Shown: piece by piece, positions 8,745-17,443 of the stretch
Numbering within the stretch: position 1 is the first letter of the stretch
Layout: each line of letters starts with the position of its first letter
From: an uncultured Campylobacter sp.
GTDB taxonomy: Bacteria > Campylobacterota > Campylobacteria > Campylobacterales > Campylobacteraceae
Reading direction: 5' to 3'
DNA length: 64,000 nt
NCBI RefSeq assembly: GCF_905373215.1
Contig: NZ_CAJPRT010000007.1
Location: 50,760 to 114,759 of the forward strand
Made by a program: the position numbers and the translations under genes
The notes under the pieces: generated by a model
Told to the model about the DNA's origin: nothing
Databases searched by the model: none
The model's input: the letters and a program-made list of their open reading frames with translations, nothing else

Positions 8745-10157
8745 TTATTTGTAGTCGTTTGCGTCGTAGCTTTTGCCGTCGTTAAAGTCGCTCAAAAGCC
8801 GCACGACGACGGGGCTAAGCAGGATGATTGCGATTAAGTTGGGGATCACCATCAGTCCGTTAAACATATCGGCTAGCCCCCAGACTAGGTCGATCTTTTG
8901 CACGCTTCCTATGAATACGAATGCAACGACCAAAATTTGCAAGAGCTTGACGAATTTTGCGCCCAGGAGGTATCGCACGTTGATCTCGGCGAAGTAATAC
9001 CAGCCCAAAATCGTGGTAAATGCGAAGAAAAACAGGCAGATCGCCACGAAGCCGTAGCCGCCGCTGCGACCCAAAATTTGCGATCCGAAGGCCTCCTGCA
9101 CCAGCGAGATGCCCGAAAATACCGCCTTGCCGTTTTCGAAGGTGACTACGTCGGTGCTGAGTACGACGAAAACGGTGATGTTAAGCACGATGAATGTATC
9201 GACGAAAACGCCCATTATGCCGAGCACGGCTTGATCTACGGGGTGTTTGACGTTCGCCGCGGCGTGTGCGTGCGGCGTCGAGCCCATGCCGGCTTCGTTT
9301 GAAAAGAGTCCGCGCGCGATGCCGTATCTCATCGCAGTAGCGATCGTAGCGCCCGTAGCGCCGCCCCAGGCAGCGGATGGATCGAACGCGGCTTTGAATA
9401 TCAACGCGATGACGGATGGAATTTTATCGAAATTTGAGCCGATGATGACGAGACCCACCAGCACGTAGCAGATCGCCATTATAGGCACGACCTTTTCGGC
9501 TACGCGCGCGATCGCTTTGACGCCGCCGAAAAAGATGACGCAGCAGATGAGCGCTAAGGTCGCGCCGCTCACCCACTTCGGAATCCCGAATGCGCCGCTA
9601 AAGCCGTCTGAGATGGAGTTTGCCTGCACCATATTACCCATGAAGCCTAAAGCAAAGATGATGGCTAGCGCAAAAAACGCCGCTAAAGGCTTGGCAAAGG
9701 GGCTTTTAAGTCCGCGGCTGATGTAAAACGCGGGCCCTCCGATCATATGTCCGCTATCGTCCTTGGTGCGGTAAATTTGAGCCAGGCAGATCTCTGCGAA
9801 ATTCGTCGCCATGCCTAAAAACGCTGCGCACCACATCCAAAATATCGCACCCGGCCCGCCCATCACTAACGCGGTGCTGGCGCCTACCAGGTTGCCCGTA
9901 CCGACCTGCGCCGCGATCGCCGTGGCGACGGCTTGGAACGAGCTCATGCCGCTTTTGCCCGCAGCCTCGCCGTGCAGGGAGAAGTTGCCGAAAAGCTTGT
10001 GCGCACCCATTCTAAATTTAAAAATTTGCACTAAATGCAAGCGTGCCGTAAAATACGCGCCGGTACCGCAAAGTAGGGCGATTAGAAAGTACGGACCCCA
10101 CAAAAAGGAGTTGATTGCGTCAATTGTGGCAGTGAGTTTGTCGAAAAAATTTTGCAT
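8745..10157 (-). CDS. Alanine/glycine:cation symporter family protein (AGCS)
   Basis: 470 residues and about 10-11 membrane helices, the usual size. Signatures are FLWGPYFLIALLCGTGAYFT at the N-terminus, the AGCS motif SSFQAVATAIAAQVGTGNLVG (about 83-103), GGPGAIFWMW, GGPAFYISRGL and the NEAGMGSTPHAHAAA segment. Members import alanine or glycine with Na+ or H+. An imported amino acid would suit an asaccharolytic Campylobacter; the exact substrate is unknown. It starts with ATG preceded by GGAAAAGAT. The neighbouring genes are not functionally related. Confidence 0.92.
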   Translation of the reverse strand: MQNFFDKLTATIDAINSFLWGPYFLIALLCGTGAYFTARLHLVQIFKFRMGAHKLFGNFSLHGEAAGKSGMSSFQAVATAIAAQVGTGNLVGASTALVMGGPGAIFWMWCAAFLGMATNFAEICLAQIYRTKDDSGHMIGGPAFYISRGLKSPFAKPLAAFFALAIIFALGFMGNMVQANSISDGFSGAFGIPKWVSGATLALICCVIFFGGVKAIARVAEKVVPIMAICYVLVGLVIIGSNFDKIPSVIALIFKAAFDPSAAWGGATGATIATAMRYGIARGLFSNEAGMGSTPHAHAAANVKHPVDQAVLGIMGVFVDTFIVLNITVFVVLSTDVVTFENGKAVFSGISLVQEAFGSQILGRSGGYGFVAICLFFFAFTTILGWYYFAEINVRYLLGAKFVKLLQILVVAFVFIGSVQKIDLVWGLADMFNGLMVIPNLIAIILLSPVVVRLLSDFNDGKSYDANDYK

Positions 10158-10389
10158 GATCTTTTCCGTGAATTTAAGATGCGAAAATATATTTTAAAAA
10201 CTCTTAAATTCCTATAAATCGAGGGAAATTTAAGCGAAATTTTAAAGCGTTTTTATCATTTTACTCAAGCATTAAGCAAAGCGGTATGTGCCGTTTGCTC
10301 TGCATGCCAGCTTGCCAGCCAGATAAGCAGCTTAGAATTCCCGCCTTAGCTGTCGAAATTTGCAAAGCAATCAACTGAAATTTTTAAGC

Positions 10390-11220
10390 CTATTCATCAC
10401 CGCCGATTTTGAAAACGAACATCTTGCATGCGTTACAAAAGGCAGGGATCAGGCTAAATAGGCGCCCTTTGAGGCTCCAGTGGCTTTTATACATTTTCAG
10501 CATTGCAGCCTCTTTGGCGAAGCAGATATGCGCACTATCCCAGCTCTGCACCTCTGCACCGCCGCCGATACCCATTTTAAAGGGTGCGTTTTGCATGTGT
10601 TTCATCGCGTCATGGCGCCTAGAGTCGAATTTCCTAACCGAAAACTCGCTCATAAAGTCGCTCAGCACGTAGCCGCGGAATTTTTGCGCAAGCGCGATAA
10701 AAAATTTTTTAAATTCCTCCTTTTCAAAATACATACTCACCCCCTCCAAGATGAAGATGTAGCTCGCGCTGCCGTGCTTTGCGACCAGCTCATCCATCCA
10801 CGAGGGATCTAGCATCGAGTAGGGCAGACTGAAGTTATTCTTTGCTTTGGGCAGTAGTGCGTCGCGTGCGGCGATGACATCGTGTAGGTCGAGGTCGTAA
10901 AATAGGGCGCTCGGTAGGTCTTTTTGCAATCTAAGCGGGCGAGTGTCGAGCCCCGCGCCAAGTTGCACGATGATAGGGCGGTCGAACTCCGCCGCGAGCC
11001 GCAGCGTCTCGTCGTCAAAAAATTTCGCGCGGATAACGGTGCCCGTTTTGCTAAGGCGCGCGTCGTTAAATTTCGCAAAATCATAATCGATCTGCTCTAC
11101 GACGGCGCTTGAAAACGGATCATTTAGAATCGGATCCTTGTCTTTGAAATCCAAGTGGCGCATATAGACATTGATTAGCAGCGTCTCGGAGACGTTATTT
11201 TTAAAATTTAACTTTTGCAT
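10390..11220 (-). CDS. Class I SAM-dependent methyltransferase (Ppm1/LCMT-like, PF04072 type)
   Basis: 276 residues from the ATG at 11220. Motifs are NNVSETLLINVYMR at the N-terminus, IVQLGAGLDTRPLRL (SAM motif I, about 85-99), YDLDLHDVIAARDALLP, and FILEGVSMYF (motif IV/V of the PF04072 family). Such enzymes methylate carboxyl or hydroxyl groups of small molecules; the substrate is unknown. Longer in-frame starts exist at 11277 (AAGGAT upstream) and 11391. The 11220 start is preferred because homologous proteins begin close to NVSETLL and AGAAAGG precedes it. A start at 11277 cannot be excluded. Confidence 0.85.
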   Translation of the reverse strand: MQKLNFKNNVSETLLINVYMRHLDFKDKDPILNDPFSSAVVEQIDYDFAKFNDARLSKTGTVIRAKFFDDETLRLAAEFDRPIIVQLGAGLDTRPLRLQKDLPSALFYDLDLHDVIAARDALLPKAKNNFSLPYSMLDPSWMDELVAKHGSASYIFILEGVSMYFEKEEFKKFFIALAQKFRGYVLSDFMSEFSVRKFDSRRHDAMKHMQNAPFKMGIGGGAEVQSWDSAHICFAKEAAMLKMYKSHWSLKGRLFSLIPAFCNACKMFVFKIGGDE

Positions 11221-11572
11221 AAAGTGCCTTTCTTGCGGTATCGTCGCGAGCAAATGCCGCTTATTTTTAATATGCATTATTATATCCTTGCTAAATAAAA
11301 TTTCAATAAAATGATATGAATTTTTATTTAGAGGTAGAATTTTAAATTCGCGCCGCGGGTTTTGGCTATAATTTCGCCGTATAAAGCTCAATTAATTTTT
11401 GAAATTTTACGCGATGCAAAGCGCGGGTAAAATTTAGAATTTTAATAGCTATAAAATTTATTAGCTCCGGCGACCTAGATGCGCAGCTATAGCGCGGATA
11501 GTAAATTTAGTCCGCACAGCTTTATCTTTGTCTAAATATTTCATTGTATAATTCTTAGCTTTTGGAGGTTAT
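11221..11572. promoter_or_regulatory. Divergent upstream region with a candidate -10 box for the Crp/Fnr gene
   Basis: About 350 bp between the methyltransferase and the regulator. TATAAT at 11547-11552 lies 20 bp before the Crp/Fnr start, and GGAGG at 11563-11567 is a strong ribosome site. Nothing else is recognised. Confidence 0.5.
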
Positions 11573-12211
11573 ATGGAAAAATCGCGGCTGGGACTACTGC
11601 AAACCGAGGCTATCGCCACGCTTAGCGACGAGGAGCTTGCAATGTTCGAGCACCAAGTCATCAAAAAAGGCTATGTTTTTTATAGCGAGGCGCCTAAAGT
11701 TTTTATTTTTAAAAGCGGGCAGGCGAAGCTTTCGTTTTTTGAAGACGGCGAGGAATTCATCATCAACTACCTAAACAAGGACAATATCACTATTCTTAAT
11801 GAAATTTGCGCGCTTGAGTTTTTAGAGGACAGCGAAATTTACACGATCGATGCGAGCGGACTAGGGGAGATCTTGGCAAATCGCAGCTTTTGCGAGGCAT
11901 ATATAAAAATTTTAACAGAGATAATTCTGCTGCAGCGCAAAATCACGCGTTCCATACTTTTTGAAAATGCAAAAGGGCGCATCGCGAGCTTTTTGATCGA
12001 GCTTGCAAACGAGCAGAATTTTCATCAAAATGGCTACAAATACGTCTTTTTGCCCTTTTCGCTAAAGGTGCTTTCATCCTTCGTGGGGCTCAAGCGTCAA
12101 AGCGCGAGTACCGCGTTTAACGAGCTTGTAAAAGATAACGTAATTCAAAAAATCAGTCAGCACGAGTTTTTGATCCTGGACTACGACAGATTGCTTAGCT
12201 ACTGTGTTTAG
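11573..12211 (+). CDS. Crp/Fnr family transcriptional regulator
   Basis: 212 residues. The N-terminal cyclic-nucleotide-binding-like beta-roll (about 25-110: VFYSEAPKVFIFKSGQAKLSFF) is followed by a long dimer helix and a C-terminal winged helix with LKVLSSFVGLKRQSASTAFNELV (about 165-187), matching the Crp recognition helix. The N-terminal region has no Cys cluster, so it is not an oxygen-sensing Fnr of the 4Fe-4S type. It converges with the hyf-focA operon, whose 3' end is about 430 bp away. A role in controlling that operon is possible, but the sequence does not show it. Confidence 0.85.
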   Translation: MEKSRLGLLQTEAIATLSDEELAMFEHQVIKKGYVFYSEAPKVFIFKSGQAKLSFFEDGEEFIINYLNKDNITILNEICALEFLEDSEIYTIDASGLGEILANRSFCEAYIKILTEIILLQRKITRSILFENAKGRIASFLIELANEQNFHQNGYKYVFLPFSLKVLSSFVGLKRQSASTAFNELVKDNVIQKISQHEFLILDYDRLLSYCV

Positions 12212-12631
12212 GCGCGGGCTAGAGTTTTTAAAGCATTTATGCAGCTTACGGCTTAAGCGCGAAATTTTGTCTAAAGTTACGGTGTAGAATTTTGTCTAGA
12301 TTTACAGCGTAAAATTTTTATCAAGAGCTTGGTTTTGGAATTTCATCCCAAATTTCGCTTAGGATTTCGTCTAAAATTTTAACTTATATAAAATTTGGGT
12401 TTGTGGTCTCGTTTAAAATTCTGTTTTGAATTTGCTTAAAATTTTAACACGTAATTCACTTTTGAATTTTATCCGCTATCCTAAAACGCAAAGCTTTGGA
12501 ATTTTAAATTTAGCGGCAGGCTATGGAATTTAAAATTTTAAATCAAGCTGGAATTTTATGGGTTGCAATGGAATTTAAAATTTTGGATCGAGCGAAATTT
12601 TATGTATGAGAATTTTTAAAATTTAAGAAAC
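12212..12631. repeat. AAATTTT-anchored degenerate repeat DNA between convergent genes
   Basis: About 420 bp in which phrases such as GTGTAGAATTTTGTCTA, GTCTAAAATTTTAAC and GGAATTTAAAATTTT recur every 30-60 bp. No gene is supported. Confidence 0.6.
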
Positions 12632-12657
12632 TAAAAATGCGCGGCAAAGTGCCGCGC
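12632..12657 (-). terminator. Rho-independent terminator of the hyf-focA operon
   Basis: A perfect 8-bp stem: GCGCGGCA (12639-12646) and TGCCGCGC (12650-12657) with a 3-nt loop. On the minus strand it is followed by TTTTT (12637-12633). It lies about 35 bp after the focA stop. Confidence 0.85.
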
Positions 12658-12690
12658 CGTGTTGATTATATCGTGCTGAAGCGCGATAGA

Positions 12691-13554
12691 TTAGTCTTTC
12701 TTTTTCATATCGTATTTATTGACCATAAATCCGACCAAGCCTACGAAAAATAGACCGCCGCAGATGTTGCCTAGCGTAACTGGGATCATATTTTTAACGA
12801 TGAAATTTCCCCAGTTTATTGAATCTATTTGAGCTGCCGTTACGCCGTGAAGCGAGCTTGCAAGAGCATTTACATCGCCACCTGCAGCCGCAAGGTAGTG
12901 GCCTTTAGCGATGATGCCTTCAGTTAGGATAAACATATTTGCCACGCAGTGTTCCATCGAGCAAGCTACGAATGCGCCGATCATCCACATAATTGCAAAG
13001 AATTTGCCTGATAGATTGCTCTCGCTGGTCGCAGTCCAGATAGACATACATACAAACACGTTACAAAAAATTCCGCGGATGAATAGCTCATGAAAAGGCG
13101 CGTTTATTTTGCCTGCTGCCGCAGGAATGAAGTGCTGCAAGATGTAGCCGTCATATTTAAGCGGAAGTCCTGAGTAATAATACATATACGCGATTAACGC
13201 GCCGCCTACGAAGTTAAAGCACCAAACGATAGCCCAATAGCCGATAGTTTTACCTAGCGGTAATTTGCCGTCGGCGGCAGGTACGCCCGTTAAAACCGAG
13301 CTGGTAAATAGATGCCCACCGTAAAAAACCACCATCATCAGACCGCAGCTAAAGGTGATACCACCGATGAAATTCGATAAGCCAATAGATTGCTTTTCAG
13401 CCATTCCGACGGTCGAGTGAGCCCAGAAAATATCGCCCATAGCGATTGCAGCGCCCGCCATTATAGCTAGAAAAATTATGCTAATTAGCGGGGTATGCGC
13501 CTTGTGTTGCATCGAACTAGATACCGCTTGCGCGGTTTCTGCAGGATTTAACAT
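12691..13554 (-). CDS. focA: Formate/nitrite transporter FocA
   Basis: 287 residues with six predicted helices. FNT family signatures are visible: LSNFIGGITFSCGLMMV, the region GGHLFTSSVLT, the motif FIRGIFCNVFVCMSIW (about 159-174), and SMEHCVANMF with the gating His (about 206). It moves formate across the inner membrane as a pentamer. As the last gene of the hyf operon, adjacent to the hycI-like stop, it supplies formate to the formate hydrogenlyase or relieves internal formate. E. coli hyf also ends with a foc gene (focB). Confidence 0.93.
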   Translation of the reverse strand: MLNPAETAQAVSSSMQHKAHTPLISIIFLAIMAGAAIAMGDIFWAHSTVGMAEKQSIGLSNFIGGITFSCGLMMVVFYGGHLFTSSVLTGVPAADGKLPLGKTIGYWAIVWCFNFVGGALIAYMYYYSGLPLKYDGYILQHFIPAAAGKINAPFHELFIRGIFCNVFVCMSIWTATSESNLSGKFFAIMWMIGAFVACSMEHCVANMFILTEGIIAKGHYLAAAGGDVNALASSLHGVTAAQIDSINWGNFIVKNMIPVTLGNICGGLFFVGLVGFMVNKYDMKKKD

Positions 13555-14010
13555 TTACTCCTCCTCATTTAAATTTGAATCAATTTCTAAGATACGCTCA
13601 TAAGCTTTTTGCGCGCTTTTTTTTGCGCTCTCGCTTAGCCCTTCTTTAAAATCAAGGACGTTATCGAGCAGCACGCTTATGCCCAAAAACAGCGTCTTTG
13701 GGCAAATTTTGCGCAGATAGCTTAGAAGCACCGGCGTAGGTAGGTTATGCGTCGAGTAGATATAGTCGCGATCATTGCTGAGGTCGAAAAATTCTATCTT
13801 ATCCTCATCAAAGCCGCTCATCGCATCTACTACGATTAGAATTTCAGGGGCGAATTCCCTAAGTGCTGCAAATTCGTTTTCGGGCACATCCTGCCCATAA
13901 AAAACGCGCCAGTCTTTTAAGTTCGCCTCGACTATTCGCCCTGTTTCATTGCCCACGTCGTCGTCGCCGCGAAGGGGATTGCCGATACAAAGCAACGCCT
14001 TTCGCATCAA
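13555..14010 (-). CDS. hycI: Hydrogenase maturation protease, HycI family
   Basis: 151 residues. It begins RKALLCIGNPLRGDDDVG, the nickel-checking GNxLxxDDxxG motif, followed by VVDAMSGFD with the second acidic ligand and STHNLPTPVLLSYL with the conserved His. HycI-type proteases remove the C-terminal tail of a group 4 NiFe large subunit after nickel insertion. The target here must be HyfG, whose sequence continues about 34 residues past CTER. The start overlaps the hycH-like stop by 4 bp. Confidence 0.92.
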   Translation of the reverse strand: MMRKALLCIGNPLRGDDDVGNETGRIVEANLKDWRVFYGQDVPENEFAALREFAPEILIVVDAMSGFDEDKIEFFDLSNDRDYIYSTHNLPTPVLLSYLRKICPKTLFLGISVLLDNVLDFKEGLSESAKKSAQKAYERILEIDSNLNEEE

Positions 14011-14351
14011 AAATCCTTCCTTAGCACGAAATATCCTTCGCGCATATTTTTTAGCAGATCTTTAAGCTCACATTCGCAAAGCTGAGGGATTAGCTTGGCT
14101 GCGTGCTCGGCAAAAATTTCAATCTCGAAATACTTGCTTAGGTTACCGATCTTAAATTTAACATAGTCGCCCGAGTTCTCGATGATGCGTTTAAATTCTT
14201 CATCGTCTATCTCAAGCACCTTTTCGCTAAAATCTATCGTACCTACGCCATGACCGACGCAGGTGGAAAAAACCTTGATATCCTTTAGCTCTTTAGGTAA
14301 ATTTTCGTTTTCGTCCATATGCCGCTTTGTAAGCTTAAAAACCTCAATCAT
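14007..14351 (-). CDS. hyfJ: Formate hydrogenlyase maturation protein, HycH/HyfJ family
   Basis: 114 residues, soluble, shorter than E. coli HycH (136). It has FSTCVGHGVGTIDF and the C-terminal LKDLLKNMREGYFVLRKDF. I assign it by position between hyfI and hycI and by the VGHGVGT motif of the HycH family. Family members help assemble the large subunit; the precise role is unclear. It overlaps both neighbours by 4 bp. Confidence 0.78.
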   Translation of the reverse strand: MIEVFKLTKRHMDENENLPKELKDIKVFSTCVGHGVGTIDFSEKVLEIDDEEFKRIIENSGDYVKFKIGNLSKYFEIEIFAEHAAKLIPQLCECELKDLLKNMREGYFVLRKDF

Positions 14352-15172
14352 CGTTTGCTCCAGACCTCTTTTTGTGGATCGATCTTAAATTCCTCCGTAG
14401 CGCGGGCGTATTTTAGATACACGTCATTGTGTAATAGCGCCATGCACTCCGCGTATCTAGGATCCTCTTCGGTATGGATAGCGTTAAGTAGAGCCTCGCG
14501 AGAAGCTTTTGGATCGTGAACGTCAGATGAGGTTTTGATCGCATCCATATATTTTGCGAATAAAACTCTTCCGAAAATATAGCTCATCAGCCTCTTAGCT
14601 TCAGCTTGCAGATCGCGCTCGAATAAAATATCGCCTATAACTGAATTCTTGACCGGTGGCGGAAGAGTACTATCTTGCTCGTAGCTCTTCTTTTGAAGCT
14701 TTTGATCAATAATGCCAAGCGCCATGCCAAGACCATAGATGATGCTAGCAGGATGCGGAGGGCAGCCTGGGATATAAACATCTACCGGTACAATCTTATC
14801 GATACCACTCCATACGCTATATGCGTCATGAAAAATTCCACCAGTGCTTCCGCAGGCTCCCAGAGCCACTACGATCTTTGGATCAGGCGTAGCCTCATAA
14901 GCGCGGAGCAGCGGATAATACATCTGGCGAGTAACCGGGCCGGTGCAGACTAAGATATCTGCGTGGCGAGGGTTGGCTACGAGTTTAAATCCGAAGCGCT
15001 CCGGATCCCACATCGGCGTGATAGAAGCAAAAATTTCGATTTCACAGCCGTTGCAACTTCCGCAGTCGATACGATAAACGCTGAAGCTTCGTTTGATATT
15101 TTTCAAAAGCTCCAATTTTGCGGTTAGATCGTTTGCGTTTTTAATATTTTCGGGGACTTGATACAAACTCAT
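14348..15172 (-). CDS. hyfI: Hydrogenase-4 small subunit HyfI (NuoB-like)
   Basis: 274 residues. The proximal 4Fe-4S ligands are visible: RIDCGSCNGCEIEI (about 54-67), VCTGPVTRQM (about 115-124), ALGACGSTGGIF (about 143-154), and YIPGCPPHPASI (about 174-185). It passes electrons from HyfH to the NiFe site in HyfG, on the cytoplasmic face. Its C-terminal part beyond residue 195 (about 80 residues) is longer than NuoB, as in other Hyf/Hyc small subunits. It overlaps hyfH and hycH by 4 bp each. Confidence 0.93.
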   Translation of the reverse strand: MSLYQVPENIKNANDLTAKLELLKNIKRSFSVYRIDCGSCNGCEIEIFASITPMWDPERFGFKLVANPRHADILVCTGPVTRQMYYPLLRAYEATPDPKIVVALGACGSTGGIFHDAYSVWSGIDKIVPVDVYIPGCPPHPASIIYGLGMALGIIDQKLQKKSYEQDSTLPPPVKNSVIGDILFERDLQAEAKRLMSYIFGRVLFAKYMDAIKTSSDVHDPKASREALLNAIHTEEDPRYAECMALLHNDVYLKYARATEEFKIDPQKEVWSKR

Positions 15173-15708
15173 TTTATTGCCTCCTCTATACCTTTAGTCA
15201 TTCTCTCGACCGCTTGAGCTTTTTTGCATTCAGGACAGATATAGAGATATTTTTTAGCTTCTTCTAATCTGCCTGGAAGCAAATTTGCAGTACTTAGCTT
15301 TTCTAGCGTGTAATTGATGAGCCTTTTTGGGGTCATCGGCTTGCCGCAGCAGCTGCATTTTTCCATCTCAAGCTCGCCGTGTTGGATAAGCGCGCTTTTA
15401 TCAAATTTTACCGCTAGCTCAAAGCTATTGCCTAGCCTTACCGCTCCCGTAGGGCATACCTCGTCGCAGCGACCACAAAATATGCAGCGTCCGCAATCAA
15501 ATTCCCAAATTAGTTTAGTTTGGGCTTCGTTCATCTTAAGCTCGATCGCATTGGATGGGCAGGCGATACCGCATGCAGCACAGCCTATGCAAAGCTCATA
15601 GGTGTATTCAGGCTGCCCGCGAAAATTCTCGGGCACGATGTATGGCTCAAACGGATAAGCATAGGTCGCCTTACCATATTTTTCGGTAATGTCGAATAAT
15701 TTCATCAT
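15169..15708 (-). CDS. hyfH: Hydrogenase-4 ferredoxin subunit HyfH (NuoI-like)
   Basis: 179 residues with two 4Fe-4S sets: CIGCAACGIACPSNAI (about 42-57) and CGRCIFCGRCDEVCPTGAV (about 73-91). Two further Cys pairs, KCSCCGKP and YICPECKKA, form a zinc-ribbon-like tail. It is the electron bridge between HyfA and HyfI. Four-base overlaps on both sides show tight translational coupling. Confidence 0.92.
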   Translation of the reverse strand: MMKLFDITEKYGKATYAYPFEPYIVPENFRGQPEYTYELCIGCAACGIACPSNAIELKMNEAQTKLIWEFDCGRCIFCGRCDEVCPTGAVRLGNSFELAVKFDKSALIQHGELEMEKCSCCGKPMTPKRLINYTLEKLSTANLLPGRLEEAKKYLYICPECKKAQAVERMTKGIEEAIK

Positions 15709-17441
15709 CTTAAATCCTTTTTGCTAACCTTGCCGTCTTGGCAAAATTTCTTAAGGTCTTTTTCGGTTAGAATTTTACTCTTTCCGCTATTAATATCGAC
15801 TAAAGTTACGCGCTCGGTGCATGAGTAGCACGGATCCATCGAGCATACGATTAGCGCCGCATCGGAGATGTTATTTCCGCGGAATTGAAATCGTAAGCTC
15901 GGCCAGTTGTTATACGTAGCGGCGCGACATCTCCAGCGGTAAACCTTCTGTGCGTTTCCTTGCATGATCCAGTGGACGTTTTCGCCGCGCGGTGCTTCGT
16001 CGTGACCTAAAGCGTAGTTTTCCGGTCTGATCATAGTCTGTGGATCGATCATTATCGGAGTTTGCGGCATTTGATGCAAGCACTGCCTGATGATGTGGAT
16101 CGATTGTTTAAGCTCTTTATATCTTACGACTTCGCGACTGAATACATCGCCACCGTGCTCTACGGCTACTTCGAATTCTATCTTGTTGAAGAAATCATAA
16201 GGGTGATCGTAGCGGTTGTCGCGTTTAAAACCGGAAGCTCTCATATTTGGACCTACCGGGCTAAAATCACGCGCCACTTTGCGATCTAATACGCCCACAC
16301 CCTTCCAGCGACCGATTTGGCGTTTATCCTCCATAACGGCGTCCCAAATTTCTGAAATTTGAACGTCGAGCTTGTTGATGATCTCGATGCTCTTGCGAAT
16401 TTCATTATCGGTCATATCACGGCGAAGTCCGCCCATAATTACATTGCCGTAAGTCTTGCGGCCGCCGGTTACTAGCTGAGCTAGCTCCATGGAGTATTCG
16501 CGCACCCTAAAGATATGCATAAAGGCGTTGTAGTTACCTGTTACCTCGCAGGCTAGACCGATATTTAAAAGATGGCTGTGAAGGCGCTCGATCTCAAGGC
16601 AGATGACGCGGATGGCTTGCGCACGAAGCGGAATTTCAAGCTTGATGGCTTTCTCTGCTGCTTCAATACACGCAATCGCGTGAGCGTAGCCGCAAATTCC
16701 GCAGACGCGCTCTGCTAAATAGCCCATCTGATCGTAATTCATGCGATTTTCAGCTAGCTTCTCCATACCGCGGTGTTGATAAAACAAGCGGTAGTCCGCG
16801 TCTATAATCTCATCGCCGTCGCAAAATAGTCTAAAGTGTCCCGGCTCATCGCTCGTTACGTGAAGAGGTCCAAGCGGAACATCCACTACGCCGTCGCCGC
16901 TAGGAAATAAAAACTCTGCATTAGGCTCGTCTTTATGATCTACAGGATCGGGCCTATAGCGGTAGTCCATTGCGTCTTTGCGAAGCGGATGAAGTCCATC
17001 CGGCCAATCGTCGCTTAACACCAAACGACGTTTATCAGGCAAGCCTTCGGCGATTAAGCCGAACATGTCGAAGGCTTCTCTTTCGTACCATACGCAAGCA
17101 GGCACTAAAGGAGTAACCGACGGGAATGTAGGATCCGATCCGGGAATTAGCGTCCTAACGGTGATGAAGCATTTATCCTCTGCGGCAAAATCCTCCGCTT
17201 CGGTCATTTTGCCACCTTCCATAGATATCGCATAGTAAAGCGCGAAATTTCCGTTTAGCTCGCGCTCATCGTTAGGGATCATCGTGCTGATAAAACCACC
17301 GATGTCATAATATAGCGTCTTAACCGCAAGCGGCAGATCATTTCTATCCACTAAAACGGTGATTTGATCCTCGGCTTGGCGGGTAACTTCTAAGACCTTG
17401 ACTTTGGTCTTTAAAATTTCTATAAATTTATCGCCTCTCAT
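15705..17441 (-). CDS. hyfG: Hydrogenase-4 NiFe catalytic large subunit HyfG (NuoC-NuoD fusion type)
   Basis: 578 residues. The N-terminal about 170 residues are NuoC-like (TLIPGSDPTFPSVTPLVPA, then WYEREAFDMFGL), and the rest is NuoD/large-subunit-like. Nickel ligands are ERVCGICGYAH (about 240) and DPCYSCTER (about 540), both CxxC motifs intact. After CTER come about 34 residues starting VTLVDINSG, the tail removed by the HycI-type protease. It makes H2 from electrons and protons in group 4a hydrogenases. It overlaps hyfH by 4 bp. Confidence 0.95.
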   Translation of the reverse strand: MRGDKFIEILKTKVKVLEVTRQAEDQITVLVDRNDLPLAVKTLYYDIGGFISTMIPNDERELNGNFALYYAISMEGGKMTEAEDFAAEDKCFITVRTLIPGSDPTFPSVTPLVPACVWYEREAFDMFGLIAEGLPDKRRLVLSDDWPDGLHPLRKDAMDYRYRPDPVDHKDEPNAEFLFPSGDGVVDVPLGPLHVTSDEPGHFRLFCDGDEIIDADYRLFYQHRGMEKLAENRMNYDQMGYLAERVCGICGYAHAIACIEAAEKAIKLEIPLRAQAIRVICLEIERLHSHLLNIGLACEVTGNYNAFMHIFRVREYSMELAQLVTGGRKTYGNVIMGGLRRDMTDNEIRKSIEIINKLDVQISEIWDAVMEDKRQIGRWKGVGVLDRKVARDFSPVGPNMRASGFKRDNRYDHPYDFFNKIEFEVAVEHGGDVFSREVVRYKELKQSIHIIRQCLHQMPQTPIMIDPQTMIRPENYALGHDEAPRGENVHWIMQGNAQKVYRWRCRAATYNNWPSLRFQFRGNNISDAALIVCSMDPCYSCTERVTLVDINSGKSKILTEKDLKKFCQDGKVSKKDLR

Positions 17442-17443
17442 TT

